Shown here piece after piece: positions 7,755-17,623 of a stretch of 64,000 nucleotides of DNA. The first letter of the stretch is position 1. Every line of letters starts with the position of its first letter. The notes beneath the pieces are model-generated. The model did not search any database. It saw only the letters and a program-made list of their open reading frames with translations, and was not told the DNA's origin. This stretch comes from Lysinibacillus sp. B2A1. Lineage in GTDB: Bacteria > Bacillota > Bacilli > Bacillales_A > Planococcaceae. Made by a program: the position numbers and the translations under genes. The DNA lies in contig CP027224.1 in the NCBI GenBank assembly GCA_002973635.1, positions 4,886,001 through 4,950,000 on the forward strand, given 5' to 3'.

Positions 7755-10700
7755 TTACACATTAAAATAACGAGCATCTGGATGCGCAAAGACAATCGCA
7801 GAAACAGAAGCCTCCGGTTCCATCATAAAGCCTTCAGTTAAATGAACACCTATATCCTCCGGTTTTAATAAGCCAAACAACTTCTCCTGATCTTCTAAAT
7901 TTGGACATGCAGGATAGCCGAATGAGAAGCGTTGTCCTTGATATTTGGCAGCAAAACGGTCACGCATTGTAAAGTCTGTGGCATCTGGGAAGCCCCATTG
8001 GTCACGAATTTCCTGATGCATTCTTTCTGCAAAGCCCTCTGCTAATTCTAGTGCTGTAGATTGTAATGCATGGCTTTCAAGGAATTTCCCATCCTCCTTT
8101 AGTTCACGCGCCTTTGCCATTACCCCCTGTCCTGCTGTAACAACCATTAGGGCAATATAGTCCATCTCTCCACTCTCAACCGTTTTTAGGAAATCAGCAA
8201 GGCATAAAAATGGTTCTACTTGCTGACGCGGGAAGGTAAAACGCTCAATTTCTGTTTTATTGTCAGCTGGATCATAGACAATTACATCATCTCCATCTGC
8301 CTGTGCAGGGAAAAATTGATACATTCCAGACGGTTTTAACAAGTCCCTTTTTAAATAATCGTCCACTAAATCCTTTAATTCTGTTGCTCTTGCATCTCCC
8401 GCATCAAGCAATTGTTGCACTTGCCCCTTCAAGCCCAAGTGGTGACCAAGTAAAGTACGCATATTTACATAAGGATATAAATGCGATACAGCATATTCCT
8501 TCTTCACATGTCGTCTTAAATCGGCTGGTAAAAATACAGATGCTTCCTTTACTGTACGAGCAGGTTTTATGGATATTTCTTTTGCAGGGCGAGCTGCTCG
8601 TTTCTCATCTGCTTCTAAACGTTTTTTACGGGACTCCTCAATTTCAGCTAGGAAATCAGCACGTGTTTCTGAACCCATTAAAAGATTTGCCTGCTCTAAT
8701 CCTTGCATCGCATCCTTTGAATAGATGACAGGTCCATCATACTCATCCGCAATCTTAGTTTCTGTAAAACGTCGGGATAATGCTGCTCCACCTACTAGAA
8801 TTGGTACATCAATACCCGCTTCTTTAAAATCCTGAGCAGTAATTACCATTTGCTGTGCTGATTTTACAAGTAAGCCTGAAAGCCCGATAAAGTCCGGTTT
8901 CTCTTTTCGAACTGCTTCAATTAATTGAGCAGGTGTGACTTTTATGCCAAGGTCAACCACCTTATAGCCGTTATTGCTTAAAATAATATCAACTAGGTTT
9001 TTTCCAATATCATGTACATCGCCTTTGACAGTTGCGAGCACCATTTTCCCTTTGCCAGCACTCTCTTCATTTTTCTCCATAAATTGCTCCAAGTGAGCAA
9101 CAGCAGCCTTCATAACACCAGCAGATTGTAATACTTCCGCAACGATAAGCTGATTATTATTAAATAATCGACCGACCTCAGCCATTCCAGCCATCAATGG
9201 TCCGTTAATAATATCAAGAGGTGCTTCAAATATTTCACGAGCAGCCTCCAGATCCTCAATCAGACCTTCTTTTGTCCCCTCTAAAATATAGTAAGCTAAG
9301 CGACCTTCGACTGTTTTAGGAATATCAGCCTCTGTTTTTTCTTTCTTTTTATCACGATAAAAATCAGTGAATACGGCTAGTGTCTCATCATTCGTATTAA
9401 ACAATAAATCATTTGCAAGCTTAATTTCCTCTTCTGGAATGGAAGCGTAGCGCTCTAGTTTTTCAGTATTCACAATGGCATAATCTAAGCCTGCCTGTGT
9501 ACAATGATAGAGATAAACTGCATTTAATACCTCACGACCAACAGGCGGTAATCCAAATGAGATATTGCTGACACCAAGAACCGTTAATGTACGTGGCATT
9601 TTTTCTTTGATGAGTCGAATTCCCTCGATTGTTTCTAGAGCAGAGCCAATATATTGCTCATCTCCTGTACCTACTGGGAACATTAATGGGTCAAAGATTA
9701 TATCTTCTGGTGCAAGTCCCCATTTTTCTGTTAACAAGTTATAGGAACGTTCAGCAATTTCTAGCTTGCGCTGTCGATCAACCGCCATGCCTTGCTCATC
9801 TATCGTTCCAACAACCAAGGAGGCACCATATTTTTTCACAAGAGGTAACACAGCATCAAAGCGCTCTTCCCCATCCTCTAAATTGATAGAGTTGATAATA
9901 GCTTTCCCTTGCGAAAATTTAAGTGCTTCTTCGATAACCTTTTCATCAGTTGAGTCAATAACAAGAGGTACCTTTACTTTTTTCACAACCTCCTGCATAA
10001 AGCCTCGAATATCGGCTAGTTCATCGCGATCAGGATTCGCTAAACAAATATCAATAACATGGGCACCATTCTTGACTTGTGCACGAGCAATTTCTGCAGC
10101 TTCCTCAAATTTCCCATCAATAATTAGATTTTTAAACTTACGAGAACCAATTACATTTGTACGTTCTCCAATAAATAATGGACGCATAGAATCGTCATAC
10201 ACTAATGGCTCGATACCTGACACTACATGACCATGTGTTGTCTCTGGTAATTGGCGTGGTGTTTCCTCTTTTAATACCTCACGAATGGCAGCAATATGTG
10301 CTGGTGTTGTTCCACAGCAGCCTCCTACAATGTTCAACCATCCCTTTTCAGCAAAGCCTTTTAGCTTTTGTGACAGTGACTCTGGTGATTCATGGTAGCA
10401 GCCCTCCTCGTCCGGTAAGCCTGCATTTGGGTAACAGCTTATATACCCCGTTGAAAGCTCTGCTAATGAACGAATATGATCCGTCATAAATTCTGGACCT
10501 GTCGCACAGTTCAAACCTACAGATAGTGGTTTAATATGCTCGATAGAAATATAGAATGCATCAATGGATTGTCCTGCAAGTGTCGTTCCCATCGGTTCAA
10601 TTGTTCCTGATATCATCACAGGCAGCTCTTTGCCAGTCACTTCAAATGCGCGAGATACTCCTAAAGTACCTGCCTTAACATTGAGCATATCCTGGCTGGT

Positions 10701-11186
10701 TTCTAGCAACAATACATCTGCTCCAGCTTCAATTAATGCCTTTGCCTGTACATAGAAGTTTTCTTCTAGCTCATCAAAGGTAATTCCACCTGTCACTGAT
10801 AAGGTTTTTGTAGTAGGCCCCATCGCTCCTGCTACAAAACGCGGCCAATCAGAGGTAGAAAAATCATCCACTGCCTTACGTGCTATTTCTACAGCACGCT
10901 TATTGATTTCCTCTGCCTTCGCCCCCAGATCATATTCATTTAATACAAGAGGAGTGCCTCCAAATGTATTTGTACAAATAATATCTGCCCCAGCCTCTAA
11001 ATATTTTCTATGAACCTTTTCAAGCACATCCGGTCTAGTTAGTACAAGATTTTCATTACAGCCATCATATTCCTCGCCACCGAAATCCTCAGCTGATAAG
11101 TTTTCATTCTGTAGCATTGTCCCCATTGCGCCATCAAGAATTAAAATTCGTTTCTCTAGTTGCTCTTCAATCAAATGCTTAGCCAT
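7755..11186 (-). CDS. metH: Cobalamin-dependent methionine synthase
   Basis: This enzyme methylates homocysteine to methionine using methyltetrahydrofolate and a cobalamin carrier. All four modules are present in 1143 residues. The homocysteine domain (about 1-325) has its zinc cysteines in GLNCATGPE and IVGGCCGTTP. The pterin domain (about 335-610) starts near LFIGERTNVIGSRKFK. The cobalamin domain shows GDVHDIGKN, whose histidine is the lower cobalt ligand, near residue 730. The reactivation domain at the C-terminus has RFSFGYPACP for S-adenosylmethionine. The start ATG overlaps the end of yitJ by eight bases, so both are read from the SAM-riboswitch leader at 13059-13212. The cobalamin uptake genes at 27-29 kb could supply its cofactor. 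Confidence 0.97.
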   Translation of the reverse strand: MAKHLIEEQLEKRILILDGAMGTMLQNENLSAEDFGGEEYDGCNENLVLTRPDVLEKVHRKYLEAGADIICTNTFGGTPLVLNEYDLGAKAEEINKRAVEIARKAVDDFSTSDWPRFVAGAMGPTTKTLSVTGGITFDELEENFYVQAKALIEAGADVLLLETSQDMLNVKAGTLGVSRAFEVTGKELPVMISGTIEPMGTTLAGQSIDAFYISIEHIKPLSVGLNCATGPEFMTDHIRSLAELSTGYISCYPNAGLPDEEGCYHESPESLSQKLKGFAEKGWLNIVGGCCGTTPAHIAAIREVLKEETPRQLPETTHGHVVSGIEPLVYDDSMRPLFIGERTNVIGSRKFKNLIIDGKFEEAAEIARAQVKNGAHVIDICLANPDRDELADIRGFMQEVVKKVKVPLVIDSTDEKVIEEALKFSQGKAIINSINLEDGEERFDAVLPLVKKYGASLVVGTIDEQGMAVDRQRKLEIAERSYNLLTEKWGLAPEDIIFDPLMFPVGTGDEQYIGSALETIEGIRLIKEKMPRTLTVLGVSNISFGLPPVGREVLNAVYLYHCTQAGLDYAIVNTEKLERYASIPEEEIKLANDLLFNTNDETLAVFTDFYRDKKKEKTEADIPKTVEGRLAYYILEGTKEGLIEDLEAAREIFEAPLDIINGPLMAGMAEVGRLFNNNQLIVAEVLQSAGVMKAAVAHLEQFMEKNEESAGKGKMVLATVKGDVHDIGKNLVDIILSNNGYKVVDLGIKVTPAQLIEAVRKEKPDFIGLSGLLVKSAQQMVITAQDFKEAGIDVPILVGGAALSRRFTETKIADEYDGPVIYSKDAMQGLEQANLLMGSETRADFLAEIEESRKKRLEADEKRAARPAKEISIKPARTVKEASVFLPADLRRHVKKEYAVSHLYPYVNMRTLLGHHLGLKGQVQQLLDAGDARATELKDLVDDYLKRDLLKPSGMYQFFPAQADGDDVIVYDPADNKTEIERFTFPRQQVEPFLCLADFLKTVESGEMDYIALMVVTAGQGVMAKARELKEDGKFLESHALQSTALELAEGFAERMHQEIRDQWGFPDATDFTMRDRFAAKYQGQRFSFGYPACPNLEDQEKLFGLLKPEDIGVHLTEGFMMEPEASVSAIVFAHPDARYFNV

Positions 11187-13026
11187 TTATACTTACCCCT
11201 TTTTTTTGTTCATCCAATTGCTCAATAAATTTCATTAGTTCTAGTGTCATATCATAGCGTAGGAATGGTGTAATAAGATAAATACCATTGAAATATTGTG
11301 CAGCTACCTCTACTAATTCCTTAGCAATTGCAATTCCCTCAAGCGTTGCGCGCTCCTTATCCTCGCCACAAGCCTTCATACGTGCTAAGGCTTCTTCAGA
11401 TAATTTAATGCCTGGTACTTCATGATGTAAGAACTCCGCACTTTTATAGCTCGTTACTGGCATAATCCCTATATAGATTGGTGCTTCTAAATGCTTTGTT
11501 GCCTCATAAATTTCTATAATTTTTTCCTTTGTATAGACAGGTTGTGAAATAAAATAATCTGCTCCATGCTCAATTTTCTTTTCTAATCGAGATACAGCTC
11601 GGTCTAATACACGTACATTCGGATTGAACGCAGCGGCTACAGAGAAATTCGCCTTTTGACGCAGCGGCTTCCCTGAAAATGATACACCTTCATTTAACTG
11701 TTTGATTAATTGGATCAGCTCCATTGATGATACGTCATAAACACTTGTTGCCCCTGGGAAATCGCCAACCTTTGTTGGATCTCCAGTCACCGCTAATATA
11801 TCATGAATCCCTAGTGCATTTAAGCCCATTAAATGGGATTGCAGGCCAATTAAATTACGATCTCGGCATGTAATATGTGTTAACGGACGTACCCCATGTG
11901 TTTCTTTCAACAATGCGCCCATTGCCACATTACTTATTCTTGGAGACGCGAGCGAATTATCTGCCATCATAACCACATCTGCGCCTGCTTCATATAATTT
12001 TTTAGCACCTTTAATAAAGCCATCGATTTCTAAATGTCTCGGTGTATCCAACTCAACAATAACCGAGCGTTGACGTTTTACTTTTAAATGCAGAGGCTCA
12101 AATCTTGATGGTTCTGCCTCACGTACAATCTCTACTTTTTCAGGCTTCGCTAATTTTTCTTCTACCGGAGATAATTCCTCTAAGTATTTTTTCGCTGCAG
12201 CAATATGCTTTGGCGTCGTACCACAGCACCCTCCTATTAAACGTACACCTTGATCTCGAAGTGCTACGGCTGCTCGACCAAAATAGTCTGTCTCAGACTC
12301 ATAAACAACCCGACCATCTTCTAAGTCTAGAAGAGATGCATTTGGATATGCTGACATAAATGCCTTTTCAGGAAGTTCTACACCTTCAAATGCTTGAATC
12401 GTATGGAATGGACCTAAACGACAGTTAACACCTACGATATCAGCGCCAAGTGCCTCAAGCTCATGTAGAGCGTAATTTAAACTCTTTCCATTTTGCAATA
12501 CTCCCGGTTCATGCATTGAAACTTGTGCAATTATTGGCAACTTGGTTTTTGCTCGAAGCATCTTTAATGTTGCTGTTAATTCTTCAAAATCATAATAGGT
12601 TTCGAGTAAAAGTCCATCTGGATTCCCAGCAAGTAAGACAGTTGCTTGCTCTTCCACGGTCGCTAAAATTTCTTCTAACGTTGCATCGCTTTTTCGGATG
12701 CCTCGAATTCCTCCAATAGTTCCCAAAACAAATTGGCCTCCATCTGCAGCAGCTCGCTTTGCAATCGTAATAGCAGCTTCATTAAACTGTTGAACACGCG
12801 ATTCTAATCCATAGCGTGCTAATTTTATGGCATTCGCTCCATAAGTATTTGTTTGAATAATATCGGCTCCAGCCGCGATGTACTCTCTATGAATCTTTTC
12901 AATTAATTCTGGTCTTTGAACATTCATTTCCTCATGACAGTACTCCAAGCCATAACCGTATAATACCGTACCAATTGCACCATCTGCTGTCAGAACATGC
13001 GTTTTTAACTTTTCAAGCAATCCCAT
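11179..13026 (-). CDS. yitJ: Bifunctional homocysteine S-methyltransferase / methylenetetrahydrofolate reductase
   Basis: This 615-residue fusion joins a homocysteine-binding methyltransferase domain (about 1-300, zinc motif LIGGCCGTTPKHI) to an FAD-containing 5,10-methylenetetrahydrofolate reductase domain (about 315-610, with HITCRDRNL and ILAVTGDPTK). The reductase part makes methyltetrahydrofolate, the methyl donor used by MetH, whose gene follows with an eight-base overlap. The arrangement matches YitJ of B. subtilis. It is the first gene after the SAM riboswitch, so the pair should be off when S-adenosylmethionine is plentiful. The in vivo methyl donor of the first domain is not clear from sequence. 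Confidence 0.95.
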   Translation of the reverse strand: MGLLEKLKTHVLTADGAIGTVLYGYGLEYCHEEMNVQRPELIEKIHREYIAAGADIIQTNTYGANAIKLARYGLESRVQQFNEAAITIAKRAAADGGQFVLGTIGGIRGIRKSDATLEEILATVEEQATVLLAGNPDGLLLETYYDFEELTATLKMLRAKTKLPIIAQVSMHEPGVLQNGKSLNYALHELEALGADIVGVNCRLGPFHTIQAFEGVELPEKAFMSAYPNASLLDLEDGRVVYESETDYFGRAAVALRDQGVRLIGGCCGTTPKHIAAAKKYLEELSPVEEKLAKPEKVEIVREAEPSRFEPLHLKVKRQRSVIVELDTPRHLEIDGFIKGAKKLYEAGADVVMMADNSLASPRISNVAMGALLKETHGVRPLTHITCRDRNLIGLQSHLMGLNALGIHDILAVTGDPTKVGDFPGATSVYDVSSMELIQLIKQLNEGVSFSGKPLRQKANFSVAAAFNPNVRVLDRAVSRLEKKIEHGADYFISQPVYTKEKIIEIYEATKHLEAPIYIGIMPVTSYKSAEFLHHEVPGIKLSEEALARMKACGEDKERATLEGIAIAKELVEVAAQYFNGIYLITPFLRYDMTLELMKFIEQLDEQKKGVSING

Positions 13027-13058
13027 AAAACTAGCCCCTCTTCCTATTTTTCTATAAT

Positions 13059-13212
13059 AAAAAAGCCTTCTTTAACACAAAGAAGGCTTTTACGTTTCGT
13101 AATTGTTGTTCCTTCTCATCTTTGACCATAGGGTCTTCTGGATTTAGCACCTGACAAAAGTTGGTTGCTGAAGCATCATAGGGCCAGTCCCTCAGCTTCT
13201 CTTGATAAGAAT
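13059..13212 (-). ncRNA. SAM (S-box) riboswitch with terminator, leader of yitJ-metH
   Basis: On the minus strand the leader shows the S-box order: a 5-prime CTTATCAAGAGAAG, then GAGGGACTGGCCC, then GCAACC, then GGTGCTAAATCC, closing with GATGAGAAGG. A terminator hairpin follows (13061-13091; stem AAAAGCCTTCTTT) with a T run, about 30 bases before the yitJ start. Known behaviour of the class: SAM binding favours the terminator, so the genes are off when SAM is high. Confidence 0.95.
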
Positions 13213-13242
13213 TTAGTATGAATTTTTTAAATAATTAAAAGA

Positions 13243-13271
13243 ATCATATCGTTAACAAACGTTTGAGTCAA
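13243..13271 (-). promoter_or_regulatory. Promoter of the yitJ-metH operon
   Basis: TTGACT and TATGAT are 17 bases apart on the minus strand and lie about 30 bases upstream of the riboswitch. This is a good sigma-A promoter in the right place. Confidence 0.75.
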
Positions 13272-13336
13272 GACTATTTCACGTAACAAAGGATATTTCA
13301 AACGAAAAATATAATTTTTTGTCTTATATTCTGCAA

Positions 13337-14725
13337 TTAAGAGAGTTTTTCAGCAATATTCTCCCCAATTTTTTTACCGTTTTGAATACAAGCACCTATA
13401 CCTACACCAAAATAAGAGCAGCCCGCAATGGATAAATTCGGATAATTTGTTTCGAGCTCTTGTAATAAACCCTGTAATGCCTCACGATGCGCTAAATCAT
13501 ACTTTGGCATTTGATCAATCCATCTACTCACATTTACGACATTTGGTTTTTCTTCAATCCCCAAGCTTTTTCTTACATCCTCCAGGGCAACAACTGTTAA
13601 TTCTTCATCTGTCATCATAAGTAATTTCTCATACGCAGGGTTAATGCTTTTATAGAAGATTCGAACAAGTAATTGCTCATTTGCTGAAGTATGCTTCCAC
13701 TTGCGGCTTGTCCATGTCGCTGCATTACAGATTACATCCGAATTATGTGACACAATAAAGCCTGTTCCATCAGCTGGTAATCTATTATCAGGTATATCAA
13801 ATCCTAAATACATTGTAATGGCTGAGGCAGTATTGAACTGTTCAAAATAACGGTTCAATGTTTCATCCGTTAATAGGCTCTGTACAGCTTCATTAGGTAA
13901 TGCTAAAACAACATGATCTGCATCAATGATCGTATCATTTGCCAAAGTAACTCGGTAGTGATTTTCCTGCTTGTTGACACTAGTAGTGGTAATTCCCTTT
14001 AAAATTTCTACATCAGTTAACATTTCTTCAAGACGATCAATTAAAGACGATAAACCATTTTTAAACGAAATAAACTTTTTATTAGCAGCTTTTACAAATT
14101 GTTCTCGATTTGCATCAAAACCTTTAATGATACTTCCATACTCATTTTTATAATCAATTAAATAAGGTAAAGTGGAAGCAATCGATAGTTGATGTAAATC
14201 TCCTGAATACACTCCTGCAAGTACTGGCGCTATTTGGTTTTGGACAAGCTCCTCTCCTAAATAATACGTTAAAAATTCTCCAATAGAGCTGTCCTTTGTA
14301 AAGCCCACATTTGGCATTGTCAAATCCTTTAACGCTACTTTTTTACCTTCTTCGGATACAAGTGTACTTTCTTCCAGAGAGTGTAAGCTCATTGGAATAC
14401 CGAACGTCGAATCTGCCGGAATGGCATGGAGCTCATTATTTGTGTATATATAGGAAATCCCAGTTTCGTTATATACCAAATCCTGCTCAAAATTAAGCTC
14501 TTCAACAAGCTCCATAACACCTTTATGACGAGCTACAATCGAATCTGCCCCTGTTTCCATAATGAATCCCTGTTCGTAATCAGAGTGTAACTTACCCCCT
14601 AGATATGTATTTTTTTCAACAAGCACAAGCTTTACATCTAAATTTTTCTCCTTCACTTGACGCTGCAAATAATGCATCGTACATAAACCCGTAATACCGC
14701 CGCCTAATACAACCACTGTTTCCAT
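13337..14725 (-). CDS. hemY: Protoporphyrinogen/coproporphyrinogen III oxidase HemY
   Basis: This FAD enzyme takes part in late haem synthesis. In Gram-positive bacteria it mainly oxidises coproporphyrinogen III to coproporphyrin III (also called CgoX). The N-terminal dinucleotide motif is VVVLGGGITGL, and the C-terminal FAD block is SIAGCSYFGVGIGACIQNGKKIGENI. The 462 residues fit the family. AGGGGCGG precedes the ATG. In B. subtilis the gene sits in hemEHY, but no hemE or hemH is next to it here. Its neighbours are the methionine operon and the repeat island. Confidence 0.93.
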   Translation of the reverse strand: METVVVLGGGITGLCTMHYLQRQVKEKNLDVKLVLVEKNTYLGGKLHSDYEQGFIMETGADSIVARHKGVMELVEELNFEQDLVYNETGISYIYTNNELHAIPADSTFGIPMSLHSLEESTLVSEEGKKVALKDLTMPNVGFTKDSSIGEFLTYYLGEELVQNQIAPVLAGVYSGDLHQLSIASTLPYLIDYKNEYGSIIKGFDANREQFVKAANKKFISFKNGLSSLIDRLEEMLTDVEILKGITTTSVNKQENHYRVTLANDTIIDADHVVLALPNEAVQSLLTDETLNRYFEQFNTASAITMYLGFDIPDNRLPADGTGFIVSHNSDVICNAATWTSRKWKHTSANEQLLVRIFYKSINPAYEKLLMMTDEELTVVALEDVRKSLGIEEKPNVVNVSRWIDQMPKYDLAHREALQGLLQELETNYPNLSIAGCSYFGVGIGACIQNGKKIGENIAEKLS

Positions 14726-14810
14726 ATTAACCGCCCCTAATTTTTGTTGTCTTCCTTTAGTATAAACTCTTTTTATTGAAAATTACGCTAAACCCTTTAC
14801 AAATTTAGCA

Positions 14811-14848
14811 AAAATGGAGCTACCCAGTGGTTAGGATAGCTCCATTTC
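14811..14848. repeat. Long hairpin, copy 1 of a duplicated pair
   Basis: AAATGGAGCTACCC pairs with GGATAGCTCCATTT, with one mismatch. Nearly the same hairpin recurs at 15588-15625 in direct orientation. On the minus strand it is followed by TTTTTGC and could act as a terminator, but it lies upstream of hemY, where one is not expected for that gene. Confidence 0.7.
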
Positions 14849-14907
14849 ATAGTGTTGAAAAATCAAATAGTCAAGGACTCTTTGTGAATATTTAGTCAAA
14901 ATGAAGG

Positions 14908-15126
14908 TGATTTCCGTTCCAGGCTACTCGCTTTGTCGCTGACGCTTCGCTTTCGCGCAGAGCAAGGCTTCCTGTGGGCGAGCGACGAGCCGCTTCCTGC
15001 GCTGGAGGAACGAAGGCTAAGTGCGTCACGTCCTATGACTACGCCTTCGTGACCAACATCGTGTTGGCCTCAGTTTCTCGTCTGTCTCGCTATCCCACGG
15101 AGTCGAGTAGCCTTACACTCCAATCA
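14908..15126 (+). repeat. Intergenic repeat family B, left copy
   Basis: This 219-bp GC-rich block starts TGATTTCCGTTCC and ends TACACTCCAATCA. Its base composition is unlike the AT-rich flanks. The right copy at 15392-15509 has the same ends in inverted orientation. The left copy carries about 100 extra bases, including CGCTTCGCTTTCGC, the core of repeat family A. From memory, elements ending this way are widespread between genes in Bacillaceae; I cannot confirm this here. Confidence 0.75.
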
Positions 15127-15391
15127 GCAAAAGTGTAGAACTTTAAATTTTTTTCTTCCTCAAAAGTAAAGTAAAAGTATGTTACTCACCATCATTAAAT
15201 GGATAGAATAGTGACACAATTCTATAGTTGTTGTCCTGCATTATATGGATAGCACCAATTTGTCACTTTTCATAAAGCCACTTATTGCTGTCGATCTGTT
15301 TTCACATTGAAAAATATAGTGATGGCTAAGACTTCAAATTTATCACTATACATTTGTGGAAATGCCAGAAGAAAATACTATGTGCAATGGT
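15127..15391. other. AT-rich spacer between two inverted repeat copies
   Basis: There is no ORF with a ribosome binding site and no clear RNA structure. TCTATAGTTGTTGTCC and similar stretches look like unconstrained sequence. Confidence 0.5.
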
Positions 15392-15509
15392 TGATTGGAG
15401 TGTAGACTGAGTGACTCCTCGGGGATTCAGCGTCACAGATGAGACCCTGGAGCGAGTGAAGCGGCTCATCGGACGCCCCCAGGAAAGCACTCAGTCGGAA
15501 CGGAAATCA
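15392..15509 (-). repeat. Intergenic repeat family B, right copy (inverted)
   Basis: This 118-bp block starts TGATTGGAGTGTA and ends GGAACGGAAATCA, the reverse complement of the ends of the left copy. The middle keeps the GGGGG and GACGCCCCC tracts that can fold with each other. A short ORF through it has no ribosome binding site. Confidence 0.75.
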
Positions 15510-15587
15510 ACCTCTCTTTTTGAAAAAGGGCTATACTTTTTAATTTGTCACCTTGATTTCATTGACTTAATAGTATTTCAACAACAT

Positions 15588-15625
15588 GAAATGGAGCTAT
15601 CCAGTGGTTAGGATAGCTCCATTTC
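15588..15625. repeat. Long hairpin, copy 2 of a duplicated pair
   Basis: This is a perfect 15-bp stem, GAAATGGAGCTATCC pairing with GGATAGCTCCATTTC, around an eight-base loop. It is a direct copy of the hairpin at 14811-14848. The two flank repeat family B. It lies 195 bases after hemAT and may end hemAT transcripts. Confidence 0.7.
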
Positions 15626-15820
15626 TATGACTAAAGTATGTATCTTTCCATGATGAAACGAAAAAATACTTTTAACCTTACAATCTCGGACATCTGCTTG
15701 TTACATTACACAACCTATATATTACCTCACGAACCATTAAATTACACATATTGATGCTTGTTATAGTGTTTACAGGCTGTAGATTTTCATTTGCCCCAAT
15801 AAAAATATCCTTGCCGTGAA

Positions 15821-17158
15821 TTAATTTAAGTGTTGGGCAACATTTGCTAATTTCTCGGCTGAATTTGTTACTTCTTCAAAGGCAACTCCCAGCTCATTAA
15901 GAATCTCTGCTATTGTTAATACTTCTTTTTCCATACTATCATTCTGTTCTTTTGCTTCTGTCATTGATTCTAATATCTTCGTAAATTGCCCTTCTGTTTG
16001 AACCATATTTTCCTTGCCAGATATGACCTCTTCTTGAATATTATTAAGAGAGTGTGTTAACTTATCTGTCCGTTCATTTGTTTTTTGTAACAACATGGCT
16101 ACTGATGTTACAGAATCTTTTGTTTGAATTGATAGTTTTCGAACCTCATCTGCAACTATATTAAAGCCTTTACCCGCTTCTCCAGCACGGGCTGCTTCTA
16201 TAGCTGCGTTTAAAGCTAACAAATTGGTCTGGTTGGCAATAGTGGTAACTACACTCATAATTGATTCCATTTCTTTTGACATACCAGTCAACTGTTCAAT
16301 ATTCTCAGTTATATCCTTCAGCAACTCAATAATATTACACATATTTTGTGATTGACTCTTTATTCGTTCTCGCCCCTCTAATGCCTGCTTCTCAGCCATC
16401 GCCGACACTAAAAGTGAGTTTTTGGCAAACTGTTTAATTTCATCGGATTGCTTGCTTATTCGATGAAATGAGATATTTGTTTCATGGGATATTGAAGCAA
16501 GACTTTCTGTAGACGCTACGATTTCCTTCTCCACTGCTTCCTTTTTCCGTTCCATATTCTCTTTGTGCTGCTCAACAGTATTTTCAAAGGCTTCTAATAC
16601 TAATTGCTGCTCAAAGTTTGAAATTTTAGAGATGGCCCGTATTGTATTAAATTGATCTTTGGGATGATGAATGCACTCTTCCACTAAGCCAACGAATGAT
16701 AATGACAAATCTTGGAAAGCGCAAATATACCATTGTGTTCTTAAACCAATATGAACATGTACTTTGGCAATATTAGTACGTCTCTGATAAAATTCATCAT
16801 CAATTATGCCATTAAACATTTCAATTATATGGCGCCCCAGCGTGATTTTTAATTTTTCTACAGAACTGTGATTATTAATAATACTTACTAAACCATGCTC
16901 CGTTCCTATCATTCTATAAAATCTATCTACTATGTTATTAATATTGTCTACCACAAATGGCTGAAAGGCTTTTAAATATTGTAAATCCTGCTTTGTTAAA
17001 TTTAGCATCTCTATTTGCTTGATCATTGACTCGCAATTAGAAACATCCATTTTTACAACATATTGCTGAAGGTCTATCATTGCTGTCTTTCTCTGTTTTT
17101 GAAAAATCACACATTTTCCCTCTTTCACGTGTACTTTTGCAAAGCTGAGAAATTCCAA
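15821..17158 (-). CDS. hemAT: Haem-based aerotaxis transducer HemAT
   Basis: This soluble chemoreceptor has no membrane segment. The N-terminal globin-coupled sensor (about 30-205) has [10 protein letters not shown], the block [19 protein letters not shown] and [17 protein letters not shown], where the first His of VHVHIGL or its neighbour is the likely proximal haem ligand. The C-terminal signalling hairpin shows [17 protein letters not shown] and ADEVRKLS. In B. subtilis HemAT binds oxygen and drives aerotaxis through CheA. The frame starts at a TTG (17158) without a strong ribosome site; an ATG at 17080 near MIDLQQYVV is the alternative. It is a single gene far from other chemotaxis genes. 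Confidence 0.9.
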   Translation of the reverse strand: MEFLSFAKVHVKEGKCVIFQKQRKTAMIDLQQYVVKMDVSNCESMIKQIEMLNLTKQDLQYLKAFQPFVVDNINNIVDRFYRMIGTEHGLVSIINNHSSVEKLKITLGRHIIEMFNGIIDDEFYQRRTNIAKVHVHIGLRTQWYICAFQDLSLSFVGLVEECIHHPKDQFNTIRAISKISNFEQQLVLEAFENTVEQHKENMERKKEAVEKEIVASTESLASISHETNISFHRISKQSDEIKQFAKNSLLVSAMAEKQALEGRERIKSQSQNMCNIIELLKDITENIEQLTGMSKEMESIMSVVTTIANQTNLLALNAAIEAARAGEAGKGFNIVADEVRKLSIQTKDSVTSVAMLLQKTNERTDKLTHSLNNIQEEVISGKENMVQTEGQFTKILESMTEAKEQNDSMEKEVLTIAEILNELGVAFEEVTNSAEKLANVAQHLN

Positions 17159-17623
17159 TTCCGTTTACAAAAATATATATTACAAAATGTAAGAAAATAG
17201 GTTTATAAGTACCTTAGATTAATTTCTCTTTAGTTGCTAAAAAGCATTTTGCCGTAGCATGAACTGCTCTTTTCAAAATCACTCATATACCTTATACATT
17301 TTATAAATAGCTGTCAATTTCAAGGTATACATTTTTTACCATTAATTGTATAAAAAGTCCCTATAGCCGAACTATTGACTAAATGCAGTAAAAAAGCTAC
17401 CACAATATCTTTTGGCAGCTAAATTGCATCAACTAATGTTTCTTTTGCTTATTTTTTGTTTATTTTCCCTTTGTCTTTATTATCCCTTCACTATATTAAT
17501 ATTTTTACCGTTAGTTTCATGTATTATTATATACCTAAATAAAACAACTAACACCATTCTTTATACTCATAAAAACGGAAGCTATAATCGAAACTAAATG
17601 ACTATAAAATTTTTACGAAAAAT
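17159..17623. other. AT-rich intergenic region with no gene seen
   Basis: A 61-codon plus-strand frame starting at TTG 17412 is hydrophobic but has no ribosome binding site and looks like chance. A small hairpin (AGCTACCA with TGGCAGCT, 17394-17421) is present. The hemAT promoter probably lies at the left end, but I cannot pick a convincing -35/-10 pair. Confidence 0.5.

Noticed and set aside
15411..15611. 66-codon plus-strand frame
   Set aside because: It runs through repeat family B and lacks a ribosome site.
17412..17597. 61-codon hydrophobic plus-strand frame starting at TTG
   Set aside because: It has no ribosome site and no context; its AT-rich sequence gives hydrophobic codons by chance.
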